Origin: Microbulbifer litoralis
Lineage (GTDB): Bacteria; Pseudomonadota; Gammaproteobacteria; Pseudomonadales; Cellvibrionaceae
DNA length: 64,000 bases
Assembly: GCF_023634065.1 (NCBI RefSeq)
Contig: NZ_JALKCV010000008.1
Span: 150,755 to 214,754, forward strand
Direction of reading: 5' to 3'
Made by a program: the position numbers and the translations under genes. Positions 18,182 to 26,977 of the stretch are shown piece by piece. The notes under the pieces are model-generated. The model saw only the letters and a list, made by a program, of their open reading frames with translations. It searched no databases and had not been told where the DNA came from. Position 1 is the stretch's first letter. Each line of letters starts with the position of its first letter.

Positions 18182-19231
18182 CTACTTGAAGCGCAGTTCC
18201 ACGCGGCGGTTCTGCGCGCGCCCGGCCTCGGTGTCATTGCTGGCGACCGGCTGTTCCTCGCCGTATCCCCTGGCGGTGATCCGCGAGGCGGCGATGCCGT
18301 TGTCGACCAGGTACTGGCGCACGGAATTGGCGCGCTGGTCGGAGAGGCGTTTGTTGTAGGCATCGTTGCCGAGGCTGTCGGTGTGGCCGGCCACTTCCAC
18401 ACTGGCGCCGGGCTGGTTGTTGAGGGCCTTCACGACCTTGTTCAGCGACCCGGTGGCGGCGGGCGTCAGCGTGGCGGAATTGAATTCAAAGCGGATGTCT
18501 TCCAGCGTGATGGTCTGTGCCTTGAGAGCGCAGCCCTCACTGTCTACGCGGGTGTTCGGCAGGGTGTCGGGACAGCGGTCGTCCTTGTCCAAAACGCCGT
18601 CGCCGTCGGAGTCTTTCGGCGGTTGCGGGGCGGGTTTGGGGGCCGGCGCCGGGGCCGGGGCCGGGGCGGGCTCGGCCGCTTTCTGGAGCGGGAAGCTGAA
18701 GCCGAGCCCAAGTTGCCAGTCGTTCATGTCATCGGCGAAATAATCCCGCAGGTAGCGCACTTCGGCGCGGATTTTCAGGCCGTTGCTGTTGATCGGCGCG
18801 CTGACAAAACCCGCCCCCAGGTTGATAAAGCCGTTGACGTCCGCGCCGCCGGGGTAGCCGTTGTTGACAGTGCCGCCGGCGCCGCCGAGCAGGAAGGGGG
18901 TATAGCCCGAGCGGTCCCGGAAGGCGTAGACCATGTCCATGCCGACGCCGGAGGTATAGAGGTTTTTGCCGCTCAGCAGATTCCTTCCGTCCGCGCGTAT
19001 GCCGAATGCCTGAACCTCGGTGTACCAGGGGCCCCGCCAACCACGGCCGTAGATGGCGCGAGCGCCGTAGGCATCGTTGTCGGCACTGCGGTCACTGTCC
19101 ACGCGGCTGAAGACCGGCATCAGGTCCACGTAAATATCATCCAGCCCCTCGGCGATTGCGCCGCTGGAGAGAAAGCTGCCGGAGAGGGGGAGTGAGAGGG
19201 TAAGCGGCAGCGCCAGGAGAGATCTTTTCAT
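18182..19231 (-). CDS. OmpA-family outer-membrane protein with TSP3 linker (copy 1)
   Basis: A 349-residue protein: signal peptide (MKRSLLALPLTLSLPLSG), N-terminal beta-barrel-like domain (about 30-200), an Ala/Pro repeat linker, a thrombospondin-type-3 Ca-binding repeat (DSDGDGVLDKDDRCPDT) and an OmpA peptidoglycan-binding domain (GHTDSLGNDAYNKRLSDQRA). Start 19231 has AAGGA about 11 bases upstream; the ATG at 19252 has no ribosome-binding site. It is a close paralogue of the gene at 19411-20469, with the same orientation and order, indicating a tandem duplication. It likely anchors the outer membrane to peptidoglycan. Confidence 0.9.
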   Translation of the reverse strand: MKRSLLALPLTLSLPLSGSFLSSGAIAEGLDDIYVDLMPVFSRVDSDRSADNDAYGARAIYGRGWRGPWYTEVQAFGIRADGRNLLSGKNLYTSGVGMDMVYAFRDRSGYTPFLLGGAGGTVNNGYPGGADVNGFINLGAGFVSAPINSNGLKIRAEVRYLRDYFADDMNDWQLGLGFSFPLQKAAEPAPAPAPAPAPKPAPQPPKDSDGDGVLDKDDRCPDTLPNTRVDSEGCALKAQTITLEDIRFEFNSATLTPAATGSLNKVVKALNNQPGASVEVAGHTDSLGNDAYNKRLSDQRANSVRQYLVDNGIAASRITARGYGEEQPVASNDTEAGRAQNRRVELRFK

Positions 19232-19376
19232 GGTCAATGATTTCCTTTTCATTTTTGATGGGGGAAGTGTTGATCCGGTGGGCGCGGTTGTCTACCGCGG
19301 GGCGCGAAAAGCCTGTTGTGTGTGCGCCTGTGCCGTCGAAGCGGGGGTGTATCGTCGCCGTGGGCCCATGACACGG

Positions 19377-19400
19377 GGAACCCCGGGAAGCCGGGGTTCC
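19377..19400 (-). terminator. Terminator-like hairpin after the upstream OmpA gene
   Basis: A perfect 10-base inverted repeat (GGAACCCCGG / CCGGGGTTCC) with a four-base loop lies 10 bases past the stop codon of the 19411-20469 gene. No T-run follows on the minus strand, so it may attenuate transcription or stabilise the 3' end rather than terminate fully. Confidence 0.55.
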
Positions 19401-19410
19401 ACCGGGGCGA

Positions 19411-20469
19411 TCAGCGAAAACGCATTTCCACGCGCCGGTTCATGGCGCGACCGCTGTCGGTGGCATTGGACTCCAGCGGTTGCTGCTCGCCGTAGCCGTT
19501 GGCGGTGAGCCGGTTTGCGTCGACACCGTTGCGGACCAGGTAGGCACGGACGGAGTTGGCCCGTTGCCGGGACAGTTTCAGGTTGTAGCTGTCGTTACCG
19601 AGGCTGTCGGTGTGGCCGGCGATTTCCACCTGGTTGCCGGGCTGGCTGCGCAGGGAGCGGGCAACCTCCTGCAGGGAGTTTCTGGCGGCGGGGGTCAGTA
19701 TCGCCGAATTGAATTCGAAGTGGATATCGTCCAGCGTGATGGTCTGGTTGGCCAGCACGCAGCCCTCGCTGTCCACCCGTGCGCCGGGCAGGGTATCCGG
19801 GCAGCGATCGTCCCGGTCGAGCACGCCGTCGCCATCGGAGTCCCGCAGGTTGACGTTGACCGGGCCCGTCTGCCTGGGTGCGGCGGCGTATACGGGCGCC
19901 GGGGGAGGCGGGCAGCGCAGCGGGATACTGATGCCGAAGCCCAGCTGCCAGTCGCTCATGCCGTCTTCGAAGAAATCGTACAGGTAGCGGACTTCGGCGC
20001 GCAGGCGGATACCGCGTGCGGAAATTTCCTGGCTGGTGAAGCCGGCGGCGAAATTTACAAAGGCGCTGGTGGTGTCGTCGGAATCCGGCATCACATCGTC
20101 GTAGACACCACCGAGGCCCGCCAGCAGGAAGGGGGTGTAGCCGTCGCGGTCCCCGAAGTTGTAGACCACGTCGAGGCCGACCCCGGACATGTAGTAATCC
20201 GTCTGGTCCTGGAATTCCACACTGCCGTTGGTGTTCTCGGTTTCCAGGATGGCGCCGAACACCTGCACCTCGGAATACCAGTGGCCCTGCCAGCCCCAGC
20301 CGTAGGCGGCGCGCAGGCCACCGGCCTGGCGCTCGGTGTTGCGGTCGCTGTCGACGCGGGTGAAATAGGGCGTCAGGTCGAGATAGTTGTCGGCGGGGCC
20401 TTCCGCGGCAACCGGCATCGCCGCGGTGAACAGCCCCGCAGACAGGAGCAGTGAGTGGTACAGGCGCAT
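19411..20469 (-). CDS. OmpA-family outer-membrane protein with TSP3 linker (copy 2)
   Basis: A 352-residue protein with a signal peptide (about 1-22, ends PVAAEG), a barrel-like N-terminal domain with segments shared with its paralogue (DRDGYTPFLLAGLGG; LRAEVRYLYDFFEDGMSDWQLG), a TSP3 repeat (DSDGDGVLDRDDRCPDT) and a C-terminal OmpA domain (IAGHTDSLGNDSYNLKLSRQRANSVRAYL). Its linker is shorter than the Ala/Pro linker of copy 1. AGGATGT just upstream of the ATG can serve as ribosome-binding site. The TSP3 repeat implies calcium-dependent rigidity, suited to seawater. Confidence 0.9.
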   Translation of the reverse strand: MRLYHSLLLSAGLFTAAMPVAAEGPADNYLDLTPYFTRVDSDRNTERQAGGLRAAYGWGWQGHWYSEVQVFGAILETENTNGSVEFQDQTDYYMSGVGLDVVYNFGDRDGYTPFLLAGLGGVYDDVMPDSDDTTSAFVNFAAGFTSQEISARGIRLRAEVRYLYDFFEDGMSDWQLGFGISIPLRCPPPPAPVYAAAPRQTGPVNVNLRDSDGDGVLDRDDRCPDTLPGARVDSEGCVLANQTITLDDIHFEFNSAILTPAARNSLQEVARSLRSQPGNQVEIAGHTDSLGNDSYNLKLSRQRANSVRAYLVRNGVDANRLTANGYGEQQPLESNATDSGRAMNRRVEMRFR

Positions 20470-20593
20470 GGCGTTACATCCTTGTTTACTGTTATTGGTT
20501 CCGCCGCGCGCTGCCGCGGGCGGTATCGGGCCCGAAATCCTTTTCGGGACGGTCTCTTTTTACCCTTGAAGATATGTAGTTGAAACCGCCCCC

Positions 20594-20635
20594 TTTTCCA
20601 CAAAATGGCGCGATTTTTTCGGACTTTGTGGAAAA
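20594..20635. repeat. 11-bp perfect inverted repeat (TTTTCCACAAA) upstream of ompA-like gene
   Basis: TTTTCCACAAA (20594-20604) and its exact complement TTTGTGGAAAA (20625-20635) flank 20 bases in the gap between the RNA methyltransferase gene and the OmpA gene. It could be a hairpin at the end of the methyltransferase transcript or an operator for the OmpA gene. The rest of 20470-20700 shows no gene. Confidence 0.55.
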
Positions 20636-20700
20636 ATGAGACAGGATGTCGTCCAGGGCAAAATTCGGGGCGACAGGCTCGCCGCTCGCCCGTGAGGGGT

Positions 20701-21501
20701 TTAGCGGAAACTGATCAGGGCAGCGGTTACCGCCACATTGAGGCTTTCCACGCCGTTTTTCATCGGGATCCTGAGACGCTGTGTGCACTGCTCGGCGACG
20801 GCGTCGCTGACACCGTGGGTTTCGTTGCCCAGTACAAATACCGTCGCCGCACTCTTGTCGAGCCCGGTAACGGTATCGCGTGCGTGGGATGAAAGTCCGC
20901 AGACGCGCGCACCCCGCTGGCGAAATTGCGCCAGGGTGGGGGCCAGTTTTTCGCAGCGCAGCAGCCGCATTTTAAAGGCGGTGCCGGTGCTCGCCTTGAT
21001 CACCAGCGGATCGATCTGCGCGCAGCCTTTCTTCGGCAGGATGATTCCGTCCATACCGCCGGCGCAGGCGGAGCGGATGATCATGCCCAGGTTCTGCGGG
21101 TTGGTAATGCCATCCAGGGCCAGCAATTCATAGGGCCTGTCGGGCATCTGCTGCAAAAATGCCTCGGCGCTGCCGTAGTGGGGCAGTGCCAGGTCCAGGG
21201 CCACACCCTGGTCCTGGCGCGCGTTCCCGGAAATACGCGATAGTCCCTTGCGATCCCAGTGGGCGATTTCGAGTTGGCGTTCGGTGGCCAGCTGCTCGAT
21301 ACGCGCAATCAGGTGGTCGCGGCGGTTGCTGTCGGCCAGGTGCAGTTTGTGGACCGGCAGGGACAGGTCCTCGAGTGCTTCCAGTACCGGTTTGCGCCCG
21401 TAAATGGTCAGCAGGCTGTCGTAGAAAGCGCGCTTCTGCAGGTATTCGGGGGAGTCTTCCCTGGCTCGGGATTTCCCGGGTTTTGGTTGTGGGTCTTTCA
21501 C
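20701..21501 (-). CDS. TrmH/SpoU-family RNA 2'-O-methyltransferase
   Basis: A 266-residue SPOUT methyltransferase with an N-terminal substrate-binding domain (about 30-110) and the three knot motifs in order: NPQNLGMIIRSA, FVLGNETHGV and IPMKNGVESLNVAVTAALISF. Family members use SAM to methylate ribose in rRNA or tRNA. The N-terminal region differs from RlmB, so the target is not assigned. It starts at GTG 21501, overlapping the DUF2520 gene by four bases, and is probably the last gene of that operon. Confidence 0.88.
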   Translation of the reverse strand: MKDPQPKPGKSRAREDSPEYLQKRAFYDSLLTIYGRKPVLEALEDLSLPVHKLHLADSNRRDHLIARIEQLATERQLEIAHWDRKGLSRISGNARQDQGVALDLALPHYGSAEAFLQQMPDRPYELLALDGITNPQNLGMIIRSACAGGMDGIILPKKGCAQIDPLVIKASTGTAFKMRLLRCEKLAPTLAQFRQRGARVCGLSSHARDTVTGLDKSAATVFVLGNETHGVSDAVAEQCTQRLRIPMKNGVESLNVAVTAALISFR

Positions 21502-22364
21502 CGCGATGGTTCTTCCAGCAATTCAGTCAGGGTTTTGGCCGCGTCTTCCGGCAGTGCGCCGCGGCGGGCCAACTCTACACAGGCCAGCCCCAGTTGGCGA
21601 TAGCACTGCGCCAGTTGCGGATCCGCCGCCCGCAGGGCGTCCAGCTGTGTGGCCACGGTGGCCGTATCGCCGCGCGCGATGGGGCCGGTCAGCGCCCGTT
21701 CGGGGCCGAGCTGCATATTGTTGCGGGCCGTCTGCAATACGATGGGCTGCAGCATTTGCAGCGCCCGCTCGCGATCGATACCGGCGGCGGCGAAGGTGCG
21801 CAGGCTCAGGTCCATCAGTGCGGTCAGGTAGTTGCAGGCAAAGACCGAGCCGGCGTGGTAGAGGCTTTTGTTTTCCGCTTCGATGGTCAGTGTTGTGCAG
21901 TCGAGCGCGGTAAACGCGCTGCCCAGTATGTCCAGCGCGCGCGGATCGCCCTCGAGGGCGACGCTGCTGCCGGCCAGTGTCTGCAGCGACGATTCCGGCG
22001 CGGCAAAACTGTGCACCGGGTGGGCGCTGGCGGTGGCGGCGGGTCTGCAGGGGGCGAGAACTTCCGAGCTGAGGGCGCCGCTGCAGTGAAATATTACGCT
22101 GTGCCCGCGTTCCGCGCGTCGCCCCAGGGCCCCGGCGACTGCGGTTATCTGGCCGTCGCTGGTGGCGATCAGCCAGCAGTCCGCATCCGGCATGGTGTCG
22201 ATGGTGTCGACGGCGCGGCCGGCGCCGATAAAGGTCGCGGCATCGCGGGCGCTCGGCAGGCTGCGATTGCAGATGGCGGCGATTTCGAAGACCTGTCGCT
22301 GTCGCCACAGCCGGCCGAGGGTCCTGCCCAGTTTGCCGGCGCCGATGATATTGAGCGTTTGCAT
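21498..22364 (-). CDS. Rossmann-fold protein with DUF2520 domain
   Basis: A 288-residue protein with an N-terminal NAD(P)-binding fold (LNIIGAGKLGRTLGRLW) and a C-terminal helical DUF2520 domain (SLYHAGSVFACNYLTALMDL). It resembles ketopantoate reductase and F420-dependent NADP reductases, but the family reaction is not established. Start 22364 puts the GxGxxG loop near residue 6, as is normal; the frame is open further upstream. It is translationally coupled to the following RNA methyltransferase through GTGA. Confidence 0.8.
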   Translation of the reverse strand: MQTLNIIGAGKLGRTLGRLWRQRQVFEIAAICNRSLPSARDAATFIGAGRAVDTIDTMPDADCWLIATSDGQITAVAGALGRRAERGHSVIFHCSGALSSEVLAPCRPAATASAHPVHSFAAPESSLQTLAGSSVALEGDPRALDILGSAFTALDCTTLTIEAENKSLYHAGSVFACNYLTALMDLSLRTFAAAGIDRERALQMLQPIVLQTARNNMQLGPERALTGPIARGDTATVATQLDALRAADPQLAQCYRQLGLACVELARRGALPEDAAKTLTELLEEPSR

Positions 22365-22416
22365 GGGAGTCTCATCTTCTGCCGCTGCCGGGTGCACGGC
22401 GCATCCGGCACGGTGG

Positions 22417-23175
22417 TCAGTTGCCGGCCAGGCAGTTCAGGTAGGCGTTGACGGCGTTGTCGAGGCCCATATTCAGCGCGTCGACGGTGAGCGCGTGGCC
22501 GATGGAGACTTCCTGCAGGCCGGGCAGGGTGCGGTAGCGGGGCAGGTTGATCAGGTTCAGGTCGTGGCCGGCGTTGACGCCGAGACCCAGTTGTCGCGCG
22601 TGTTCGGCGGCGGCCATGTGGGCGGCGAAGATGGCTTCGATATCGTCGCTCTGCCTGGTTACGGCCTCTGCGTAGGGTCCGGTGTAGAGCTCGATGCGAT
22701 CGGCGCCGACTTCCCGCGCCAGTGCGATCTGGTCGAGGTCCGGGTCCATAAACAGGCTGATGCGGATGTTGGCGTCCCGGAGTCGGGCGATGATCGGCTC
22801 CAGGCGCGCGCCGTCGCGCTTCAGGTCGAAGCCGTGGTCCGAGGTCAGTTGGTCGTTACTGTCGGGCACCAGGGTGCACTGGTCCGGGTGTGTTTCGAGT
22901 ACCAGCGGCATCAGCCCCGGGTAGTCGTCGAGCGCACCGGCAAAGGGGTTGCCCTCGACATTGAATTCGATACCGTCGCGGTCGCGGCACAGGGCGGCCA
23001 GGTCGCGCACATCGCCGGGGCGGATATGGCGCTGGTCCGGGCGTGGGTGCACCGTCAGCCCCTGGGCGCCCGCGTCCAGGCAGGTGCGGCCGTGGGCGAC
23101 CACGTCCGGATAGTTGCCTTCGCGGGAATTGCGGATCAGGGCAATTTTGTTGAGATTTACACTGAGGGCTATCAC
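22417..23175 (-). CDS. pdxJ: Pyridoxine 5'-phosphate synthase
   Basis: A 252-residue TIM-barrel enzyme that condenses 1-deoxyxylulose 5-phosphate with 3-amino-2-oxopropyl phosphate to form pyridoxine phosphate. Typical segments are the start SVNLNKIALIRNSR, active-site loop TVHPRPDQRHI, FNVEGNP and GVNAGHDLNLINL with the catalytic His. It starts at GTG 23175, whose G is also the last base of the preceding cyclophilin stop codon. In E. coli pdxJ follows recO; here it sits in a different cluster. Confidence 0.93.
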   Translation of the reverse strand: MIALSVNLNKIALIRNSREGNYPDVVAHGRTCLDAGAQGLTVHPRPDQRHIRPGDVRDLAALCRDRDGIEFNVEGNPFAGALDDYPGLMPLVLETHPDQCTLVPDSNDQLTSDHGFDLKRDGARLEPIIARLRDANIRISLFMDPDLDQIALAREVGADRIELYTGPYAEAVTRQSDDIEAIFAAHMAAAEHARQLGLGVNAGHDLNLINLPRYRTLPGLQEVSIGHALTVDALNMGLDNAVNAYLNCLAGN

Positions 23176-23771
23176 TACTGCTCTCCTTGGTCGCCCTGTT
23201 TGTTCGCCGCCACGGCGTCGCCGTCGAACCGCTTCGCTTTCAGGATGCGCACCGGCACATTGGGGGCATCCGGGAATGAGCGATAGCGTCCGCGGGGCTC
23301 GGCGGCGATCTTCTCCACCACGTCCATGCCGCCCGTTACCCGGCCGAAAACGGTATAGCCGGGCTTGTCCTCTGTGGCGTCTAGGCGGGCGTTGTTGACC
23401 AGGTTGATGAAAAACTGCGAGGTGGCGCTGTCCGGATTCGATGTCCGCGCCATGGCGAGGGTGCCGCGTTTATTGCTGAGGCCGTTGCCGGATTCGTTGA
23501 CCACCGGCTCACGCGTTTCCTTCTTCTGGAAATCGAAGGTGTGGCCGCCGGTCTGGGCCATGAAGCCGGGGATGACCCGGTGAAAGATCACGCCGTTGTA
23601 GAAGCCGCTGTCCACGTAGGTGAGAAAGTTCTCCACCGTGGCCGGCGCCTTGTCCGCGTAGAGTTCCACGCGGACGGTGCCGAGGTCGGTTTTCAGTTCC
23701 ACTTCGGGATTGTCGGCCAGGGCCGGCAGGGCGGTGAGCCAGGCCAGCAGGAGGGGGATCAGTGTGCGCAT
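23175..23771 (-). CDS. Exported cyclophilin-type peptidyl-prolyl isomerase
   Basis: A 198-residue PpiA-like cyclophilin with a signal peptide (MRTLIPLLLAWLTALPALA) and the complete isomerase domain (YNGVIFHRVIPGFMAQTGG; SNPDSATSQFFINLVNN; YTVFGRVTGGMDVV). The catalytic Arg lies in FHRVI. The start at 23771 is chosen because it gives a clean signal peptide; ATG 23795 would add eight residues. It catalyses cis-trans proline isomerisation in the periplasm. It overlaps pdxJ by one base. Confidence 0.9.
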   Translation of the reverse strand: MRTLIPLLLAWLTALPALADNPEVELKTDLGTVRVELYADKAPATVENFLTYVDSGFYNGVIFHRVIPGFMAQTGGHTFDFQKKETREPVVNESGNGLSNKRGTLAMARTSNPDSATSQFFINLVNNARLDATEDKPGYTVFGRVTGGMDVVEKIAAEPRGRYRSFPDAPNVPVRILKAKRFDGDAVAANKQGDQGEQ

Positions 23772-23878
23772 CTTCCATGTCTCCGGGGTTTTCATATCGG
23801 CTGCATCGGTCGGGGAGTCCTCCCCGACAAATGCTATAACACTTTACCGCAATGTCCGGCCCCACACTGAAAAAGCAT

Positions 23879-24559
23879 TCAGTTCGCCCATTCCGAATGG
23901 CGGCGGCGCGGGCGCACGAAGGGCGCGATCATGGCGAGTATGGCGCCCAGGCCCACGGAGGCGGCACCGTACATGTACCAGCGGCGCGTATCGCTGCTGG
24001 ACAGGCGCTGGATCTCCGCCTCGGCCATCATCTGTTCCTGCTTCAGCAATTCGTGCTGGTGCAGCAGTTTCTGGTGGCGCTTGTTCAGGGATACGGCATC
24101 GGCAGACAGGTTCTGCAGTTCCTTCAGGTCGCGGGTGAGCTGCGCGGATTCTTCCCGGGCCGCTGCGAGTTGCTCCTGCAGCTGGCCGTTCTCCTTTTCC
24201 AGGCGGCGCACTTCGCTGCCCAGGTCCATCTCCTCGAAACGGGCCAGGTCGGCGCGCGCCTTTTCCAGCTTGATTTCGGCCACCGGCTCGTCGACCAGGT
24301 ATTGGCGGCGCACCCAACCCTCTTTGCCGGCCGATGTGCGCACACGCGACCAGCCGTCCTCGGGCGCGTCTTCCAGCAGCGCCAGCCGGGTGCCGCTGGG
24401 CAGGCCGCTGTCCAGGATGCGGAACTGGTTGCCCTTGCCCGAGCGCAGGGGCACGTGCAGTTGGTCGGTGATGTATCGGGTGTCCCCGCTCAACGCGCTG
24501 GCGGGGGCACCAATGGCGAGCAGCGCGGCTGCCGCCAGTCCGGTCAGTTGTTTCATCAT
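23879..24559 (-). CDS. SH3-domain signal-transduction/stress protein (TIGR04211-like)
   Basis: A 226-residue protein with a signal peptide (about 1-23), a bacterial SH3 domain (about 25-90, ITDQLHVPLRSGKGNQFRIL ... GWVRRQYL), a long coiled coil (about 95-190, Glu/Gln/Leu-rich) and a C-terminal membrane segment (MYGAASVGLGAILAMIAPFV) followed by basic residues. This is the layout of the YgiM/TIGR04211 family, envelope proteins of unknown exact role. It lies alone between the cyclophilin and YciI genes. Confidence 0.85.
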   Translation of the reverse strand: MMKQLTGLAAAALLAIGAPASALSGDTRYITDQLHVPLRSGKGNQFRILDSGLPSGTRLALLEDAPEDGWSRVRTSAGKEGWVRRQYLVDEPVAEIKLEKARADLARFEEMDLGSEVRRLEKENGQLQEQLAAAREESAQLTRDLKELQNLSADAVSLNKRHQKLLHQHELLKQEQMMAEAEIQRLSSSDTRRWYMYGAASVGLGAILAMIAPFVRPRRRHSEWAN

Positions 24560-24606
24560 TCTGATTACAGCTTTTTTTATCGGTAATTGCGTTTGTGGTC
24601 TGAAAA

Positions 24607-24906
24607 TTACGGTAGCACCTGCTTGAACGGCTTCACCGTTACAGAGGCGTAGACGCCGGCGCTGACGAAGGGGTCGGCGTCGGCCCAGGCTTTGGCCTCT
24701 TCCAGTGAGGAAAATTCCGCAACCACCAGGCTGCCACTGAATCCCGCCTCGCCCGGATCTTCGCTGTCGATTGCCGGGTGGGGGCCGGCGATCAACAGGC
24801 GGCCCTGGTCTTTCAGGCTGTTCAGGCGCGCCAGGTGCTCGGGACGGGCGCTTTTACGCAGCGGGAGACTGTCTTTTACATCTTCACTGATGATTGCGTA
24901 CCACAT
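24607..24906 (-). CDS. yciI: YciI-like protein
   Basis: A 99-residue ferredoxin-like-fold protein of the YciI/YCII family, with the conserved His-Leu-Asp-like region ([23 protein letters not shown]) and the terminal [14 protein letters not shown] motif. Members are small, putative hydrolase-like proteins with no firmly established substrate. In many gammaproteobacteria yciI lies in the same neighbourhood as septation-protein-A-like genes and rnm/yciO, as it does here. Confidence 0.9.
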   Translation of the reverse strand: MWYAIISEDVKDSLPLRKSARPEHLARLNSLKDQGRLLIAGPHPAIDSEDPGEAGFSGSLVVAEFSSLEEAKAWADADPFVSAGVYASVTVKPFKQVLP

Positions 24907-24941
24907 GGTCGATCGGTGCTCTTATAGGTGTTTATCGGGTG

Positions 24942-25724
24942 CTATTGCTGCACCATTATCTCTTCCAGTTTGAGGCCGGTCAGTTTGCCGATCCTGCGGA
25001 ACAGGAAGAAAAGGGTGAAACCGAGAATGATCATCGACGGGACAAAAATCACCGGGTAACTGAGGGCGGTCATCTTGCCCAGTTCCTCGTTGAAAGCGAC
25101 GCTTCCCGGCGGGCTCTGCAGCAGTATCCTGGCCAGCACATAGTTCAGTACCGACGACAGGAAAAAGGAGCCGGCGATCATCCACGAGGCCTGCAGCAGG
25201 GTGCGGTCGAAGGCGCGGCTGTTGCCCTTGTTGTCCAGTGCGTCGGTGATCCTGGCGGTGTCGAGGATCCTGTCGTTGTAGATCAGTGTGCGCACCAGGG
25301 GCCAGCGCGTGTACAGCGAGACCACGGTGGCGATGCCCAGCAGGCCGGGAATCGCGGCCTCCTTGATGGCGATGTACTCGGCATCCAGTTCCAGCAGGCT
25401 GATGCCGCCGGTGAGCAGGATGCTGACAATCCCCAGGGCGGAGAAGAAATTGACCTTGCCGGACTGTTGCAGGTCGCGGGCGCCGTAGAGCAGCGGGAAC
25501 GCCAGCGCCACCACGATCGCCCATTTGGTGCCCAGCCAGTCGTCGCCGGACAGCTTGGTCAGGATCAGCGTGGGAATCGCGATATTGAGCAGCAGGTTGG
25601 CGAGCAGGCTTTCTTTTCTGGGCTGGGGGCGCTCCGTTTTCGCCGCGGGCCCCTCGCCCGGCTGGCCCCGGGCCGGCCCGCGCTGTCGATCTGTCGCTGA
25701 GGTGCTGGAGTTGGTTTCGGTCAT
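24942..25724 (-). CDS. VC0807-like multi-pass membrane protein
   Basis: A 260-residue integral membrane protein related to VC0807/intracellular septation protein A-like families. After a hydrophilic Gly/Pro/Arg-rich N-terminus (about 1-38) come about six membrane segments (from LLLNIAIPTLILTKL to PVIFVPSMIILGFTLFFLF). The start at 25724 (MTETNSSTS) is preferred for its GGA-type ribosome-binding site; the frame continues upstream to 25901, but that part looks non-coding. It is adjacent to YciI. Function is unknown. Confidence 0.75.
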   Translation of the reverse strand: MTETNSSTSATDRQRGPARGQPGEGPAAKTERPQPRKESLLANLLLNIAIPTLILTKLSGDDWLGTKWAIVVALAFPLLYGARDLQQSGKVNFFSALGIVSILLTGGISLLELDAEYIAIKEAAIPGLLGIATVVSLYTRWPLVRTLIYNDRILDTARITDALDNKGNSRAFDRTLLQASWMIAGSFFLSSVLNYVLARILLQSPPGSVAFNEELGKMTALSYPVIFVPSMIILGFTLFFLFRRIGKLTGLKLEEIMVQQ

Positions 25725-25980
25725 GCTCTGTTCCGGTGATAATGCCCGCTGAAAGCTGTTGTGCGGTGCTGGATAATGTCCAGCACCCTCTGACAACATA
25801 GCTTCCCGGCTGACGGTACCGCGGTCAGCGGTGAAACTGGTCTCTCCGGGTTCTGCGTGAGAATACCCGGTCGGAGCCTTATCCCTGGTGTGAGGCACCA
25901 CACTTGTGCCGGCGCAGCTCTGACAGCGGCGGCCGGTAAATGTTCAAACGGGTGTCACTACCCGAGCGAGAGGATGTCTG

Positions 25981-26865
25981 TTGCATACCCTGAATGATGC
26001 GGCTTACAGCGGCCGGATAGACCTGCACTGCCACAGCACTGCCTCGGACGGTATTTTAAGTCCTGCACAGCTGGTGTCGAGGGCGAAATCACAGGGCGTG
26101 ACCCTGTTGGCGTTGACGGACCACGATACAGTGGCGGGGCTCGCCGAGGCCCGGCTGACCGGGCGCGACCTGGGAGTCGGGATCCTGCCGGGGATCGAGT
26201 TCTCGACCCGCTGGGGCAAGCACCCGGTCCATGTCGTCGGCCTCAATATCGATACCGGCGCGCCGGCGCTGCAGCGGGCTATCGAGCTTCGCGGGCGACT
26301 GCGGCGCCAGCGCGCGGAGGAGATCGCCGGGCGGCTGGAGAAGCGCGGTTTTGCCGGTGCCCTGGAAGGCGCGCGGGCACTGGCCGGCGACAGCGTGCTG
26401 GGGCGGCCCCATTTCGCCCGCTGGCTGGTCCAGGCCGGGCATGTCGAGGACAGCGCCCAGGCGTTCAAGCGCTACCTGGGGGCCGGCAAGGCCGGGGACG
26501 TGAAAGTCGACTGGCCGCCGCTGGAGGACACGGTCGCGACCATTCGCGCTGCCGGCGGCCAGGCGGTACTGGCCCACCCACTCAAGTACGGGCTGACACG
26601 CACCCGCCTGCGCGGCCTGCTGTCGGCGTTTGCGGCCTGCGGTGGCCGCGCGGTGGAGTTGTTGTGCGGGCGCCAGAACCCGGTCCAGACCCGCGATCTG
26701 CAGCGGCTGGTCGCATCCCTGGCGGAGGAGGACGGCGCGCCACTGTACGCCTCGCTGGGCAGCGACTTCCACCAGCCGGAGCAGCCCTGGCGGGAGCTGG
26801 GCTCGGTGCACCTGCCGGCGGGCGTCGAGCCAGTGTGGAAACTGTGGCAAACTAGCCGGCAATAA
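25981..26865 (+). CDS. rnm: PHP-domain phosphoesterase, Rnm (TrpH/YciV) family
   Basis: A 294-residue PHP enzyme beginning at TTG 25981 with AGAGGA six bases upstream. Metal-binding motifs of the PHP domain are visible: DLHCHSTASDG (14-24), LTDHDTV, the GIEFSTRWGKHPVHVVG region and GSDFHQPEQPW near the C-terminus. The E. coli homologue (RNase AM) removes short 5' ends from rRNA and degrades small RNA pieces from the 5' end. It opens the rnm-yciO-scpA-scpB-rluB run, a common gammaproteobacterial order. Confidence 0.9.
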   Translation: MHTLNDAAYSGRIDLHCHSTASDGILSPAQLVSRAKSQGVTLLALTDHDTVAGLAEARLTGRDLGVGILPGIEFSTRWGKHPVHVVGLNIDTGAPALQRAIELRGRLRRQRAEEIAGRLEKRGFAGALEGARALAGDSVLGRPHFARWLVQAGHVEDSAQAFKRYLGAGKAGDVKVDWPPLEDTVATIRAAGGQAVLAHPLKYGLTRTRLRGLLSAFAACGGRAVELLCGRQNPVQTRDLQRLVASLAEEDGAPLYASLGSDFHQPEQPWRELGSVHLPAGVEPVWKLWQTSRQ

Positions 26866-26977
26866 ACAGAGTGGCGGCCGGCCGTGACCGGTCGTCCGCG
26901 CGCCGGCAACCGGTGCGCCGGATGCGGCCGGTTTGCCCGCCCGCAGCAGTGTTGAATTCCATTCCAGGGGGTAATAA

